The notes beneath the pieces were generated by a model. The model was not told where the DNA came from and ran no database searches. It saw nothing but the letters and a program-made list of their open reading frames with translations. A DNA stretch of 8,139 bases from Bacteroidia bacterium (GTDB lineage: Bacteria; Bacteroidota; Bacteroidia; Cytophagales; Cyclobacteriaceae), in contig JAENVX010000473.1 in assembly GCA_016650355.1 (NCBI GenBank), positions 1 through 8,139 of the forward strand. Reading direction: 5' to 3'. Positions 6,315 through 8,139 of the stretch are shown here, one piece after another. The position numbers were made by a program, and so were the translations under genes. Every line of letters starts with the position of its first letter. Position 1 is the first letter of the stretch.

Positions 6315-8045
6315 ATGAAGCGCTGGCAATCCATTTATGACATCGCTCAACTTTGTGAACTTAAAGGAATACGACAGGCTATACTTTGTCCTGGTTCCCG
6401 ATCTGCCCCACTCACCCTGGCGTTTGCTCAACACCCTAAGATTACATCAAGGACGATGAGTGATGAGCGAAGTGCTGCATTCGTTGCACTTGGTATATCG
6501 CAACAATCAGGCATGCCCACAGTATTGGTCTGTACTTCGGGTAGTGCTGCGTATAATTTCGCACCGGCTGTTGCTGAAGCCTTTTTTCAACAAATTCCGT
6601 TAATCATTTTTACTGCCGATCGCCCAACAGAATGGACGGACCAACTGGACGGGCAAACGATTAGGCAAAAAAATATCTATGGCGCCCATGTAAAAAAATC
6701 CTTTGATCTGCCACAAGAGTATGAGCAAGCCGATAATCAATGGCACATCAACAGGATTGTAAATGAAGCTATTAACCTGGCCCAAGAATTCCCGAAAGGA
6801 CCGGTACACATCAACAGCCCTTTCAGGGAACCATTGTACCCGGCAAAGGGTGAAGTAGCAAGTTTTAGTAAAGAAATCAGAGTTATAGAATCCGCCCCAA
6901 TAGTCCGATCCATTTCGATTGATTCACTCAATACGCTTCAATATAAATTATCCAACTATGCAAAAGTGTTGATTGTAGCTGGCCAACAGGACCATGATGA
7001 AAAATTATTAAAATCAATCGATAAATTTTGTAAAAATCAAAATTCGCCATTAGTGGGTGATGTCCTTTCAAACCTACATTCCATTAACTATGCGGTCAGG
7101 CATGCCGATGTTTTCCTTGGACAAGCGACTGAATCAATAAAGAAGTCACTTCAGCCAGAACTGCTCATAACGTTTGGTAAATCAGTCATCTCCAAACAGG
7201 TAAAACAATTCCTACGGCAATACAAACCCAAAGAACACTGGCACATTCAACCAGGAGGTTATTCAGCAGACACCTTTCAAAATCTCACACATATCGTTCC
7301 GGTAGAACCACAGTTTTTCTTTTCTGAATTGAGTTCTTCCAAGCATCCTTCAAAATTCGAAAATCAAAAGCAGGAAAATTATTTTAAACTCTGGGAAGTG
7401 GAGGAGTATCGAATTGCTAAGCCAATGGATTCATTTTTTTCGTCCGCTACATTAGGGGAGTTGCATCTTGTTCATGAGGTTATTCAATCACTTCCCGTCC
7501 GTTGCAATCTTCATTTAGCCAATAGTATGTCCGTTCGGTATGCCAATATAGTAGGCGTTGAAGCCGCAAAGAAAGGTATCCATGTATACGCTAATCGGGG
7601 CACGAGTGGTATAGACGGTTGCACAAGCACAACTGTAGGCCATGCATTGATTAGCGATTTGCCAAATGTATTGATCACAGGCGATGTAGCCTTCTTCTAT
7701 GATCGCAACGCATTCTGGCATAACTATTCAATACCAAATTTGCGTGTAGTCGTATTGAATAATCACGGAGGAATTATTTTTAATATGATTGATGGGCCAG
7801 AAAATTCATCAGCGTCTGGGGAATACTTTGTTACAGATCAGCGTCTCACAGCCAAAACGCTGTGTGCCGAATTTAACTTTGATTATTTAAAAATTGATAA
7901 TTTAAGAAAGGTAAAAAATACCATCAAAGATTTTTTTGACTTTGAAGGCCGCACAAAGATTTTAGAAATTGAGACAGGACAAGATTTAAATAAGAAATTA
8001 TTTACAAATTTCATAACCACCATCAAGAAAGTATATGAAGCTTAA
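6315..8045 (+). CDS. menD: 2-succinyl-5-enolpyruvyl-6-hydroxy-3-cyclohexene-1-carboxylate synthase
   Basis: MenD is a thiamine-diphosphate enzyme that decarboxylates 2-oxoglutarate and adds the product to isochorismate, forming SEPHCHC. Numbered from ATG 6315 (576 residues, normal for the family), the N-terminal ThDP/substrate domain shows CPGSRSAPL (25-33; Ser28, Arg29), DERSAAF (50-56) with the catalytic Glu51, TSGSAA (74-79), TADRP (100-104) and GQTI (113-116). The central domain is variable. The C-terminal domain has ANSMSVR (402-408), NRGTSGIDG (427-435) and the ThDP/Mg motif from GDVAFFYD (456-463; Asp457) to LNN (Asn482-Asn483). All expected catalytic elements are present. TTG 6312 would add one Met in frame; ATG 6315 is the simpler start. 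The gene starts six bases after menF and overlaps menB by 11 bases, indicating one operon with probable translational coupling. Confidence 0.97.
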   Translation: MKRWQSIYDIAQLCELKGIRQAILCPGSRSAPLTLAFAQHPKITSRTMSDERSAAFVALGISQQSGMPTVLVCTSGSAAYNFAPAVAEAFFQQIPLIIFTADRPTEWTDQLDGQTIRQKNIYGAHVKKSFDLPQEYEQADNQWHINRIVNEAINLAQEFPKGPVHINSPFREPLYPAKGEVASFSKEIRVIESAPIVRSISIDSLNTLQYKLSNYAKVLIVAGQQDHDEKLLKSIDKFCKNQNSPLVGDVLSNLHSINYAVRHADVFLGQATESIKKSLQPELLITFGKSVISKQVKQFLRQYKPKEHWHIQPGGYSADTFQNLTHIVPVEPQFFFSELSSSKHPSKFENQKQENYFKLWEVEEYRIAKPMDSFFSSATLGELHLVHEVIQSLPVRCNLHLANSMSVRYANIVGVEAAKKGIHVYANRGTSGIDGCTSTTVGHALISDLPNVLITGDVAFFYDRNAFWHNYSIPNLRVVVLNNHGGIIFNMIDGPENSSASGEYFVTDQRLTAKTLCAEFNFDYLKIDNLRKVKNTIKDFFDFEGRTKILEIETGQDLNKKLFTNFITTIKKVYEA

Positions 8046-8139
8046 TTACGATTGGAAGCCAGTTAAAGAATACAAGGAAATACTTTTTCACAAGTACGAT
8101 GGTATTGCCCGCATCAGCATCAACAGACCCAATGTACAC
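8035..8139 (+). CDS. menB: 1,4-dihydroxy-2-naphthoyl-CoA synthase MenB, N-terminal 35 codons (cut by window edge)
   Basis: Only the first 35 codons are present; the gene continues past the right edge. They read as the start of MenB, the crotonase-fold enzyme that cyclises o-succinylbenzoyl-CoA to DHNA-CoA. Seen: YDWKPVKEYKEILFHKYDG (5-23) and IARISINRPNVH (24-35), the family's usual N-terminus, with the INRP..H crotonase start. A generic enoyl-CoA hydratase shares INRP, but the DW..V.EY.(D/E)I leader and the position directly after menD point to MenB. ATG 8035 lies inside menD in another frame, giving an 11-nt overlap that ends at the menD stop. This suggests translational re-initiation. Confidence 0.9.
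   Translation, partial: MKLNYDWKPVKEYKEILFHKYDGIARISINRPNVH

Overview
The window looks like an ordinary core-genome segment from a member of the Bacteroidota, probably a Cytophagales-like bacterium. Three things suggest this: moderate AT richness, two exact matches to the Bacteroidota-type -7 promoter element TAnnTTTG, and near absence of Shine-Dalgarno sequences. It also shows typical Bacteroidota versions of LpxK, Nif3 with an inserted domain, a coiled-coil 'zinc ribbon' protein, and a menaquinone cluster. Taxonomy is inferred from protein style and promoters, not from a marker gene.

Left part (1-548, minus strand): the N-terminal half of lpxK, the lipid A 4'-kinase, cut by the window edge. 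Divergent from it is a plus-strand run (600-3975) of a Nif3-family metal protein, a coiled-coil protein of the C4 zinc-ribbon family whose zinc-binding cysteines are almost all lost, and a probably secreted TPR-like protein. A strong intrinsic-terminator-like hairpin (2510-2540) lies at the third junction, inside the predicted signal-peptide codons of the TPR-like gene.

Middle (3972-4616, minus strand): a histidine-phosphatase family enzyme starting at TTG. It converges on the TPR-like gene so tightly that the four bases TTAA (3972-3975) supply the stop codons of both genes.

Right part (4682-8139, plus strand): a menaquinone (vitamin K2) cluster in the order menI (DHNA-CoA thioesterase), menF (isochorismate synthase), menD (SEPHCHC synthase) and the first 35 codons of menB (DHNA-CoA synthase). 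Gaps are 10 nt, 6 nt and an 11-nt overlap, so it is almost certainly one transcription unit. MenF turns chorismate into isochorismate, MenD adds the succinyl-semialdehyde unit from 2-oxoglutarate, MenB closes the second ring, and MenI releases DHNA from CoA. MenH, MenC, MenE and MenA are not in the window.

I see no mobile element, CRISPR array, tRNA/rRNA or clear foreign island, and no gene-free stretch above 300 bases. No wholly new system stands out. The least explained parts are the TPR-like protein, which resembles the eukaryotic TTC39/IML2 family; the hairpin overlapping its start; and the Nif3/coiled-coil pair.
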